The translations under genes were made by a program, and so were the position numbers. Under the pieces are notes generated by a model. The model ran no database searches. It saw only the letters and a list, made by a program, of their open reading frames with translations, and was not told the DNA's origin. Shown here in pieces: positions 52,619 to 64,000 of a stretch of 64,000 nucleotides of DNA; within the stretch, counting starts at the first letter, position 1; each line of letters begins with the position of its first letter. Origin of the DNA: Amanita rubescens (taxonomy: Eukaryota; Basidiomycota; Agaricomycetes; Agaricales; Amanitaceae); NCBI GenBank assembly GCA_015039365.1, contig WION01000027.1, positions 124,001 through 188,000 of the forward strand, written 5' to 3'.

Positions 52619-53135
52619 CGGTTGTCGATAATGATGACATGGCGTGGGTGATGGGTTATAACATAGCATCGGTGGTAAGCGGCATGACACATGCGGGATG
52701 GAGTACTTGGCATTGGGGGTGAGCTTTGGTGAGCAGTGGGAGGACACTGAGTTGAACGGCGGTCAGCGAGATTGTGGAGGCTGGGTGATAAGGGGCATGA
52801 GCGATAAGACTCTCGAAGCGACGGAAGAGAACACCCACTGCACTGCCATAGCCAAAGTGTTGTGAGCGGTCGTCGCCAGAGCGTGAGCGGCCGGAGCAGT
52901 CGTTGCTAGCAGAGGAACCAGAGATGGCGTCGCCGGAGCGGGAGCGGTGTCACTTTGTCAAAGCCAGGAGTGGCCAAAGCCGAAAACCTCAAGGTCGCTG
53001 CCACCAATTCACACGATTAGCCACTGAAGCTGCTCGTCAGAGCTACTCTAGACCGAGGAGCAGTCTTAGAATTCGACTTCGTCGGGCCAATTGGAGCAGC
53101 TCGCTGACCGAGGGCCATTCCAGGTGTCTCCAAAT
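52619..53135. other. upstream region of tandem-kinase gene
   Basis: Between the repeat and the kinase frame. Short open frames on both strands. The kinase N-terminus may extend into this region, but I cannot place an earlier start. Confidence 0.35.
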
Positions 53136-55839
<2,704 letters not shown>

Positions 55840-55879
55840 TCAAAAAGGCATTTAACCAGGTAAACATGGAGAGCATATG

Positions 55880-56298
55880 GCCATAATCGACACGGATACT
55901 TCCCACCGTCTAAAGCGATATTTATGTCTCCTCGCCGGTTTATATAATATGTGCACCTCGTCTAGAACCCAAACGGCGTCAAAGGTAGCTCCGGCAGGAG
56001 CTATTTGCTGGACAAACGGAAATAAGTTATCCATTCTTTGGTCTAAACAAGAACTTGAAACCTACTACTGCTACCGCTTTGGCCAACTACCTGAATACAG
56101 TTCAGAACTGGTCCCATACCTCTCACTTTTTTTCGGCCCGAAGAAAGCTTTGAATTTTCGGTGTTGTTGATCGATGCGATTGAGCAGTGTCTCGGGCGAA
56201 TCAACATTCAAGACGCTGGTGATATTGATGCCAGTATTAGTCTTGTACTGCTGCCCCGCGGCTTCCCAAACGTCTGTGAATTGCGACTTGATCGTCAT
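55880..56298 (-). pseudogene. NLR/STAND N-terminal helical domain relic
   Basis: From ATG 56,298 the reading MTIKSQFTDVWEAAGQQYKT...TSVLNVDSPETLLNRIDQQHRKF resembles the N-terminal helical (Goodbye-like) region of fungal STAND proteins. It loses the pattern after KAFFGPKKSE and stops at 56,071. A related helix (IAPAGATFDAVWVLDEVHILY) follows in another frame down to about 55,950. No NTPase domain follows. It is probably the stump of a lost NLR. Confidence 0.5.
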
Positions 56299-58207
56299 GG
56301 AGGCAGAGTCGATGTTTGGCTGACAAAATGAAAGTAAGTTGCCAGACTGCCGATCCAGTCAACGCGTTTCTAAAATGGTGGCCTAGCATATGCCGGTTCT
56401 ATTCTGTTACTCCTGCACGATTAAGTAAAGGAGGCCCAGCATTCGTGAAGTCTCCACCCGACTTCTACTCTTTCGGGTGCACATCGGTGACTAAACGAAC
56501 CAACGCCGCGCCCTTTACCAGCCACTCCCCGCTATTAGATCGCTCCTTGAGCCACCGAATGTTCTGCTGTTAAGCTGTCATTGCTGCCACCTTCGCCATC
56601 TTCACCGACGCGACTCCCACCAACGCGGGTCCAAAGGCCTTAGATATCATCGATATCATCAATGGTCGTGGCATCGCTGTCAAACCCCTTCGAGCTTGGA
56701 GTCAATATCGACATTACTGACAACTGGCGGCGAATCTCCTCTTTCGAAATATTACCTGACTGGTTGTTTTTTTCTCCTCAGACTACTTGTTGATAGAGGG
56801 ACACTAATTTGACCATCTCGTGACGCTACTACGTGAATGTTTGCACTGCTCTCTGCCCTTGCCACAGGGTTTCTCCTCTTCAAGTCCTTGGGTCGTATGT
56901 GGACATTTATCAGCTGGGATTCTGGTACAGTGGACCCGTGATTCTCCTTGGATTTGATCTCTATTGTGTTAATATTTAGCGTACTGGGATGGCAGGATCA
57001 ATATGTCGTCCGTAATTTCAATGGGCCTCTGAATATTTTTGGGGCGGATTCGCTAATTCCGAATGCAACGCGGACCCGCGCAGCGGTCGTTGCGTCGCGG
57101 TAGACAAGGCTGGAGTATGAGTCCGTGACACAGGTGATTCTGTTGCGTCCTCTATCGAATTCTTCTTCTCCGAACTTCCGGGCTGAGTCACCAATAAGGG
57201 TGCTGCCCTCAGGGAACAGGTGACTCCTGCCATGCCTTGAAGATCGACGGAATGGAGGCTTGACAGTGGTGGGTTGAGATATTCTCCCTTGGGATCATGA
57301 TTACCCATTTGTTCGGCATCCTTTCCATCGTGCCACTCCCTTATCATAACAATGTCACTATTTTCAGGGAGTTATTCATCATCATTCAAGGCGCAAATTA
57401 AATGTGCCGCTCAACGAACGAATACTTAGCTTCAATAATGTATTCCTGGCCTGGGAATCAGCTAGGTGCACCGCGCAAGGCATTCCGAATAGCGACCCGC
57501 TGATCGCCGGATGGGTATGTTATGCATTGCATTTTGACACGTAATCTCGCATCATCAAAAAAATGGTCCATGCAATTACAAAATGCAAACTTGAAGATAT
57601 ACACAATGCTACAGACGTTAGAAGGAATGCAGTGATATTTGAGGCTTGGTCGAGGCCGATGCGGCAGAGGCCTTACTACCAATTGCTCGCCTGATTGATT
57701 GCTCCAATAAATCACGTTTCTATTGATCAAGCTTCGAAGCACCTTCTTTGAATGCCGCAGGAGAAGATGTAGCATACGATAATAGCTGTGTGGCCATCTG
57801 CGACCTCACAGGGTCGGTTGTCGACGGTTGTTAGTTCGACAATAGAAGCGACATCGTCGGCAGCAGGATGCAAAGTGCGCGCGTGCCTATAAACACTTTA
57901 GCAAAGTGCGAACAGCAGAGCAACCAACGTACGCTGATTCTCGGGGACGGAGGAGAAAAATAAGGAAAATACCTTCCAAACTTCGCCGACTGCGGCGATA
58001 TGTGCTTCGCTGATATTCCCATCATTTACTAGAGGCGCAGTCTTTGAATTCGACCGAACCCGGAAGTACTTGTTTTGTACATTCGACTAGGATAGGACTT
58101 CCCAAACTCGAGGCAGCAATGAGCGTCTTGGAGCATTGTGCTGCTGTTAGGGTTATCGCCTGTGCAATTGTCAATTATTCCGTTTCCAGTAGTCTAAATA
58201 TACACAC
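56299..58207. other. 1.9-kb interval without a supportable gene
   Basis: Plus-strand pieces near 56,316-56,573 and 56,836-57,110 and minus-strand pieces near 57,018-57,347 and 57,458-57,775 are open for 60-110 codons. They show no domain and do not link up. Confidence 0.4.
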
Positions 58208-58655
58208 GACTAGTGGCAAATGCCGCTATCACTGTTAATCATGATGTACATTCATAAGAGCGAAGGAGGAGCAACTTTAAATCGCCGGTAATGAGAGGAA
58301 GAATAGCGTAATGTTTCCTTCCGGCCTTTTTTAGTATGCACAGAATCCAGCGTCGAATGCATAGGGCGTTATGTGCCGTGTTGTTGATGTGTTTGGACTA
58401 TCTGGTCATCAGGTGAGCGTTATTAAAGCACAGAGCAACGATGATCACTATGTTGCCAAGCTCCCGGTCGACTCCACAGCTCTTGCTTCCCATGTTGAAC
58501 ACGAGTCTCCATAGCGCCACCCAAGCAGCTTCGTCGCCTCAATTGGTGCTTCACAGTCTTTCCCCACGTACACATTATCTTCCAAAACGCGATAGATGCT
58601 GCATATGAGGGGATAAACGATTCGGTCCTCAAGCGCATGAACCGTGTGGTGTCGC
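58208..58655 (+). repeat. 448-bp dispersed repeat, copy 2
   Basis: Direct repeat of 52,171-52,618. Both ends match at the same words (GACTAGTGG ... GGTGTCGC), and sequence on both sides is unrelated. Compared with copy 1 it has scattered substitutions and a few small compensating indels. The minus-strand frame through it lacks an ATG. Confidence 0.9.
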
Positions 58656-59550
58656 GCCTGCTCCTTCGTCTCAACAGATCGCCGCGTTGAGAGGTGTCTG
58701 AATAGAGGGTTGTGGAGGCGGGGGTGGGAGGCACTGAAGAGGAAAAAAGACGGAAAACAGTCTGAACAGATGGCACCCACCAGTGAAGCTGTCCTCACGC
58801 AGTCCTTGCCCAGTCACCGTATTGAACCATGGCTTCCCTTACTACTGCAATGGAAACCGCCGCTGCAGCGCCGCATGATCATTGCCATATTACCATACCC
58901 TGCGGGTTTCCTGCATTTATGGGGGATCATGATAAGTGGATTGTGATGGCAGGAGGAAGGTTCGGGAGGGGTCCGGTGGTTTGCCTGATGGAGGGAAGTG
59001 GTTCCAAAATGACATCATACGTGCTTGGTAAGCGCGGCCATATCGTTGCGTTACAGTGGTGCCAGAAGAAGTTATCCAAATACGTACAATTGGGCCTGAG
59101 AGTAACTTCCTGGTTCCTGGGGGTCGGTGCTGCCTCGTGAGCTTATTTTGGGACGGTGCCCTTTGACCAGACGTACCACTCGATTTCACTTGCACCTGTG
59201 CCAACGTTCGCATTGCTTTGCGCACTGCCAAATCTTGACCAAACACATCGTTTCTAACCAGCTCAGATTGCCGATTGCACGGTATCTCTTTTATCTCAAT
59301 TTGCTACACCACATACTACTAGTAGGTCAACTTGGTCAAGCCACGTCATCGAAGTCACCACTATTTCTCCTAATCCAGAGCCTTGAAGCACATCACCCAT
59401 CACCTCTGCCACCGAGGACTTTGACTCTCGGACACACATTGATTTACACACTACTTTTGGCTATCACTGCTTTTTCCAAGGTTGTGTCTGGTGAGCATTT
59501 CATTTTCACTGCCCCCTCAGTCAAACAATCTGAATTTGATCTTAACAGTC
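58656..59550. other. interval before the GTPase gene
   Basis: A 103-codon frame at 58,829-59,140 (+) has no known domain. From about 59,440 onward CpG almost disappears, marking the border of the region holding the GTPase gene. The last 100 bases are its presumed promoter or 5' UTR. Confidence 0.4.
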
Positions 59551-62500
59551 ATGGCAGCTACCACTGGCCCTGCACCTTCTTTGAGTGGGCTAACTTATGT
59601 GTCTCAGCATTGTGAATTCTTGACTGATGTGTATCATCAGATCCAGTTGAGACACATATTCAAATGCTCAAGGAACACTATCTGTGCCCACACTTTTGCA
59701 TCCTTGTCATTGGGAGGGCTAATGCAGGCAAGACAACCATCCTTGAGAAGGTTTGTGGTGTAGCAACGGGGACAAAGCCCTCCATATACAACAAGTATGG
59801 TAAGTCAGACTCAGTTTTGTGCTTCCTTTGAATGTTGAGTTATTTGCAGGTAATCAGCTTAAATGGTCCATGATGCATTTGATGCCATCACTTGAGGTGA
59901 GTCAGATATATACTGTATACCCATTCACATCATACATGCAATGATGACAGAGAGGCCTGCATGATATTGAACATCAAATTACATACCCTGGAAGCAACTT
60001 TGTCTTCCATGACTCCAAGGGTTTTGAATCTGGTTCAACTGGGGAATTGGAGATGGCTTGGAAGTTCATTGAAAAGAAGTCTGCAGAAGCTGAGCTGAAG
60101 AATCAGCTGCATGCAATTTGGTATCTTGCTTTATCACTTTACATGACCAACTCTGCAATAACCTGGCTTCCTGTAGGTACTGTATACCCATGGACAGCCC
60201 TCGTCCCATTCTACCTGCAGAACTTGAATTCTTTAATAAAGGGACAGGCAGAGGTAAATCCTAATGGATTCATATCTCATCTTGTTGGTTTTGGACAGAT
60301 TATTTACCTTTCCATTGCCCAAATTGCCACCAAATCTACTAAGTGCTAATCTCCAGTGTACTGACTAGCAAATATTTCCTTTACAGTTCCTTTGGTGGTT
60401 ATATTCACTAAATTTGATGGTCAAATAGCCAGTGAATTTGTCAACTTGGCTGATGCAAATGATCATGAAGATAAGTGGGAGAGAGCCAGGGAAATTGCTG
60501 AAACCACTTTTCAGAATACTTATCTTCCTAAAGTTTTGAATGCCAAATATCCTCCCAAGGCATATGTGCTATTAGAAGGTGATAACAAGTATTTCCTCCT
60601 GAAAAATGGGAATAATGTTGCTTCATAGACATGGATTTACCAGAGAAGAATTGTGCTGAATTAACTCAGCAAACTGCTAATGCAATAAATGATGACAGCA
60701 TGCATCAGCTATTTGTTTCAACACAAATGAATAATCTGGACCTTTCAGTTAAATCTGCACTTCAGTGAGGGTCACATTCAAATGCCACTTACTGACATTG
60801 ACATGGCTCAGACATGTTCTGAAACATGAACATGAGAAATGGAATGATGTCATTCTCATAGTTATTTCAAAATTTCCACATTTCTGGGTATGCATTGTTG
60901 TTAAACTGCACATAAACATAGGAAAGTTAAATGGCAACAGGTGGACAGGTCAGAGGTAGGTGGCCTTCATGTGGAATGATAAATGCTTGCAAAATGTTTG
61001 TCTGGAGGTAAGTAGCACTGCAATACCTTAACATGAAAACAAGATTACTTATACTTTAGATGGCTAATGAACAACTGAGTGAAGTGCAGGTTAGCTCTGA
61101 TCATATTCTTGGGGGCAGAATCTGATGTTAAGTTGATATCAGCTGGTAAGTGACATTGAACTAGCATTGGTCTGATTTATTGTCTCATGACAACAGTTTG
61201 TGAGTAATGCTTCTGACTTTGTCATCAGCAGTCATGACTCTCTACAGGAAGTGAGTGGTGACATCAATCAATTTTGATTTTTGATATTTTGACCTATGAT
61301 GCATCAATAGAAAGTGAGTTAATCTATCATTGTAAGCAGACCTGGCAACCTGATCTCTCATGGACAGGGAGTAAGTAATACAACACTGCCTCACACAACA
61401 TCTCTGACCTGCTTAAAGAAAGTAAGCAACATTGATATTTGTGCAGATTATGAGATATATGTAACTCAATGAACAACAGAAAGTTGGTGACATACTGTTA
61501 TGTGAAAGAGAATCTCAACAAATTTCATTGAATTGATAACAGCAAGTAGGTGACATTTTCTTGCTGTCTGCTTATAAACATTACATCTTGCCCCAAACAA
61601 CAGACAGTAAGTATTTTTCCTTTTCAAAGCCTCTTTACAAGCTATTAAACAAATAGGATGTATGTGATACTTTTTTGACATAGTGAATTCATCATATGAA
61701 ATAATTCACCAAAGAAGGTTGGTGGAATTGGTTTCTTTTTCCCAACTCATGATGCTTATTCCATTCTAAAAGGCAGTGAGTAATGCTGGCCACTCTGTTA
61801 CAGGAGAATTTATTTTGTTCTACAGATGGTGAGTGGTACATATTTGCAAGTTTGTGAAGAGTAGTGAAATCACATCTATTCCTATGAATATAGTGGGTTA
61901 GTGCCAATTTAGTGGTTCAGCAGGTGACCATATCAAAACTTTGGCCAATAGTATGTAAGTAACATTGCAAATATTTCTGAAAAGCATTTCAATGTATTTT
62001 TTCCCTGCAACTGACAGGATGTGAGTAACATTTGCATGAAATGCAGTCTCATCACAAATTTGCCCATGGTTGATAGGGAGTGAGGGCATTGCAAATTTTA
62101 TGAAAGACAGTCTCATCACAACTTTTTGCCCATGACCAACAGACAGTAAGTGTCATTGCAGATTGTGTAAATGGCAGGAGTCTCATTACATCTTTTTCTA
62201 TGACTAACAGAAAGCAAGTGACATTGCATAATTTGTGAAAGGCAGTCTCATTACATCTTTTCCTATCACAAACAGAAATCTGTGAGTGACATTGCACACT
62301 TTGTGAAAGGCAGTCTCATTACATCTTTTCCTATCACAAACAGCAATCTGTGAGTGACATTGCACAATTTGTGAAAGGCAGTCTCATCACATCTTTTCCC
62401 ATGACCAACAGGAAGCAAGTGACATTGCACGTTTTGTGAAAGGCAGTCTCATCACATCTTTTGCCATGACCAACAGGAAGTGAGTGACATTACACATGTT

Positions 62501-64000
62501 GTGAAAGGCAGTCTCATCACATCTTTTCCTATGACCAACAGCAAGTGAGTGACATTGCACATTTTGTGAAACCCAGCCTCATCACATCTTTTCCTATGAC
62601 CAACAGGCTGTGAGTGACATTGCACATTTTGTGACTCAAAGGCAGTCTCATCATATCTTTTCCTACTACAAACAGCTTGTGAGTCAAATTACACATTTTG
62701 TGAAAGCCAGTTTTATCACATCTTTTCCTATGACCAAAAGCAAGTGAGTGCCATTGCACATTTTGTGAAAGCCAGTTTCATAACCTCTTCTCCTATGACC
62801 AACAGCGAGTGAGTGACATTGCACATTTTGTGAAAGCCAGTCTCATCACATCTTTTCCTAACATCAGCTGGTGAGTGACATTGCACATTTTGTTGAAGGG
62901 CAGTCTCATCACATCTTTTCCTATGCCCAACAGCAAGTGAGTGACACTGTACATTTTGTGAAAGCCAGTCTCATCATCTTTTCCTATGACCAACAGCTTG
63001 TGAGTGACATTGGAATTTTGTGAAAGCCAGTCTCATCACATCTTTTCTGACCAACAGCTTGTGAGTGGCACTGCAGTTTTGTGAAAGGCAGTCTCATCAC
63101 ATCTTTTCCTATAACCAACAGCAAGTGAGTGACCACTGACATTGCACATTTTATGAAAATCAGCCTCATCACATCTCTTCCTATGAACATCAGCTGGCGA
63201 GTGACATTGCACATTTTGTGAAAGGCTATTTCATCACATTTTTCCTATCATAAATAGCAAGTGAGTGAGACATTTTGTGAAAGGCAGTCTCATCACATGT
63301 TTTCCTATGACCAACAGAAAGTGAGTGACATTGCACATTTTGTGAAAGCCAGTCTCATCACATCTTTTCCTATGACTGACAGCAAGTGAGTGACATTTCA
63401 CATTTCCAGTCTCATCACATCTTTTCCTATCACAAACAGCTTGTGAGTGACATTGCACATTTTGTGAATACCAGTCTCATCACCAACAGCTTGTGAGTGA
63501 CATTGCACATTTTGTAAAAGGCATTCTCATCAAATCCTTTCCTATGACCAACAGCAAGTGAGTGACATTGCACATTTTGTGAAAGGCAGTCTCATCACAT
63601 CTTTTCCTATGACCAACAGCAAGTGAGTGACATTGCACATTTTGTGAAACCCAGCCTCATCACATCTTTCCCTATGACCAACAGAAAGTGAGTGACATTG
63701 CATGTTTTGTGAAAGATAGTCTCACATCACATCCTTTCCTATGACCAGCAGGAAGTGAGTGACATTGCACATTTATAAAAAATAGTCTAATCAAATCTTT
63801 TCCTATCACAAACAGCAAGTGAGTGACATTGCACATTTTGTGAAAACCAGCCTCATCACATCCTTTCCTATGACACACAGCAATATGTGAGTAACATTGC
63901 ACATCTTGTGAAAGGCAGCCTCATTGCATCTTTTGCTATCACAAACAGCTTGTGAGTGACATTGCACATTTTGTGAAAGCCAGTCTTACCACATCTTTTC
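59551..64000 (+). CDS. G-domain GTPase with a micro-exon-encoded tail (3' end beyond window)
   Basis: Exons 59551-59584, 59641-59799, 59850-59896, 59951-60120, 60177-60253, 60387-60578, 60629-60764, 60812-60887, 60960-61007 and 61060-61089 join with matching phases into 323 codons. The G1 P-loop is ILVIGRANAGKTTIL, the G3 region FVFHDSKGFESG and G4 VVIFTKFDG; YLPKVLNAKYPPKAYV and QLFVSTQMNNLDLS are typical of an expanded mushroom G-domain family of unknown role. The helix VILIVISKFPHFW closes the domain. Exons VAFMWNDKCLQNVCLE and MANEQLSEVQ follow, both phase 0. Then come 46 micro-exons of 3 or 6 nt (61,143-63,951) that stay in phase 0, add 49 sense codons and run off the window. An apparent TGA at 60,766 is a GTGAGG donor. 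Splicing of the micro-exons is predicted, not shown. Confidence 0.75.
61143..63951 (+). repeat. array of 46 micro-exons separated by intron-like units (65-bp period in the right part)
   Basis: Each unit starts with a donor (mostly GTGAGT), has a late CTATGAC/CTGAC/CTAAC branch-like word, ends in CAG/TAG/AAG, and is followed by 3 bases (6 in three cases) before the next donor. Micro-exon positions begin 61,143; 61,197; 61,248; 61,311; 61,368; 61,419; 61,480; 61,543; 61,604; 61,657; 61,715; 61,773; 61,826 and continue to 63,949. Left of about 62,080 the intron bodies are diverged. To the right they are a near-identical repeat (62-nt intron plus one codon). Six-base micro-exons are at 62,276, 62,344 and 63,881. 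GC donors follow the micro-exons at 62,211, 62,412 and 63,194. Confidence 0.88.

Noticed and set aside
60766..60768. TGA as the stop codon of the GTPase gene
   Set aside because: It lies in a GTGAGG donor. Splicing it out restores a typical C-terminal helix (VILIVISKFPHFW) of the family, in frame.
61466..63902. Minus-strand open frames over the array, with recurring peptides such as HKMCNVTH and LLVIGKDVMRL
   Set aside because: They arise because the repeat lacks stops in some frames. The 65-bp period is not a multiple of three, so each frame breaks after one to three units, and there is no start or splice logic on that strand.
61143..64000. CRISPR-like array
   Set aside because: The repeat includes the spacers as well; units are contiguous near-copies with 3-base variable parts, and this is a fungal genome.

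Overview
This window is nuclear DNA from a mushroom-forming basidiomycete (Agaricomycetes). Genes are dense and split by many 45-75 nt introns. The families fit that group: a laccase, expanded F-box proteins, a NACHT-WD40 (NWD) NLR, TKL kinases with an H-G-D catalytic loop, a fungal-type BTG protein and oleate-type desaturases. Housekeeping genes confirm a eukaryotic nuclear locus: PRP43, cytosolic tyrosyl-tRNA synthetase, an Arh1-type adrenodoxin reductase and tRNA-Thr.

Layout. 1-0.64 kb is CpG-poor, unassigned DNA. 1.7-3.1 kb (-) is a secreted phosphoesterase. 5.3-7.7 kb (+) is a laccase pseudogene. 7.9-13.2 kb is an inverted F-box duplication with an internally deleted glucosidase II alpha relic between its arms, then a hypothetical gene and a third F-box scrap. 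14.2-21.6 kb holds three related zinc-finger-like genes around a tRNA-Thr and arh1. 22.2-23.2 kb (-) is a BTG protein. 23.9-28.4 kb is a head-to-head pair of fatty-acid desaturases. 28.4-33.0 kb is nearly empty. 33.0-43.2 kb holds a BTB protein, then TYS1, a sugar porter and PRP43 on the minus strand. 43.5-47.3 kb is the NWD NLR. 48-53 kb is mostly unreadable, with an F-box fragment. 53.1-55.8 kb encodes a tandem TKL + MAP-kinase-kinase protein, followed by an NLR N-terminal relic. Two 448-bp direct repeats bracket this kinase region.

The most unusual feature is at the right end. A G-domain GTPase gene (from 59,551) runs in frame into an array of at least 46 consecutive micro-exons (61,143 to the window edge). 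Forty-three are 3 nt and three are 6 nt. They are separated by 47-65 nt intron-like units with GT or GC donors and AG acceptors. Every micro-exon is a multiple of three, phase 0 holds from the GTPase exons into the array, no codon is a stop, and the peptide is Q/L/K/E-rich. The later units are a near-identical 65-bp tandem repeat, which amounts to a minisatellite of introns, each carrying one codon. The GTPase gene and array are almost devoid of CpG.

A second window-wide pattern is about ten apparent single-base insertions, mostly in short homopolymers, inside otherwise well-conserved genes including PRP43. This looks more like residual assembly error than gene death. The laccase, the glucosidase II fragment and the short F-box and NLR scraps look like real relics.
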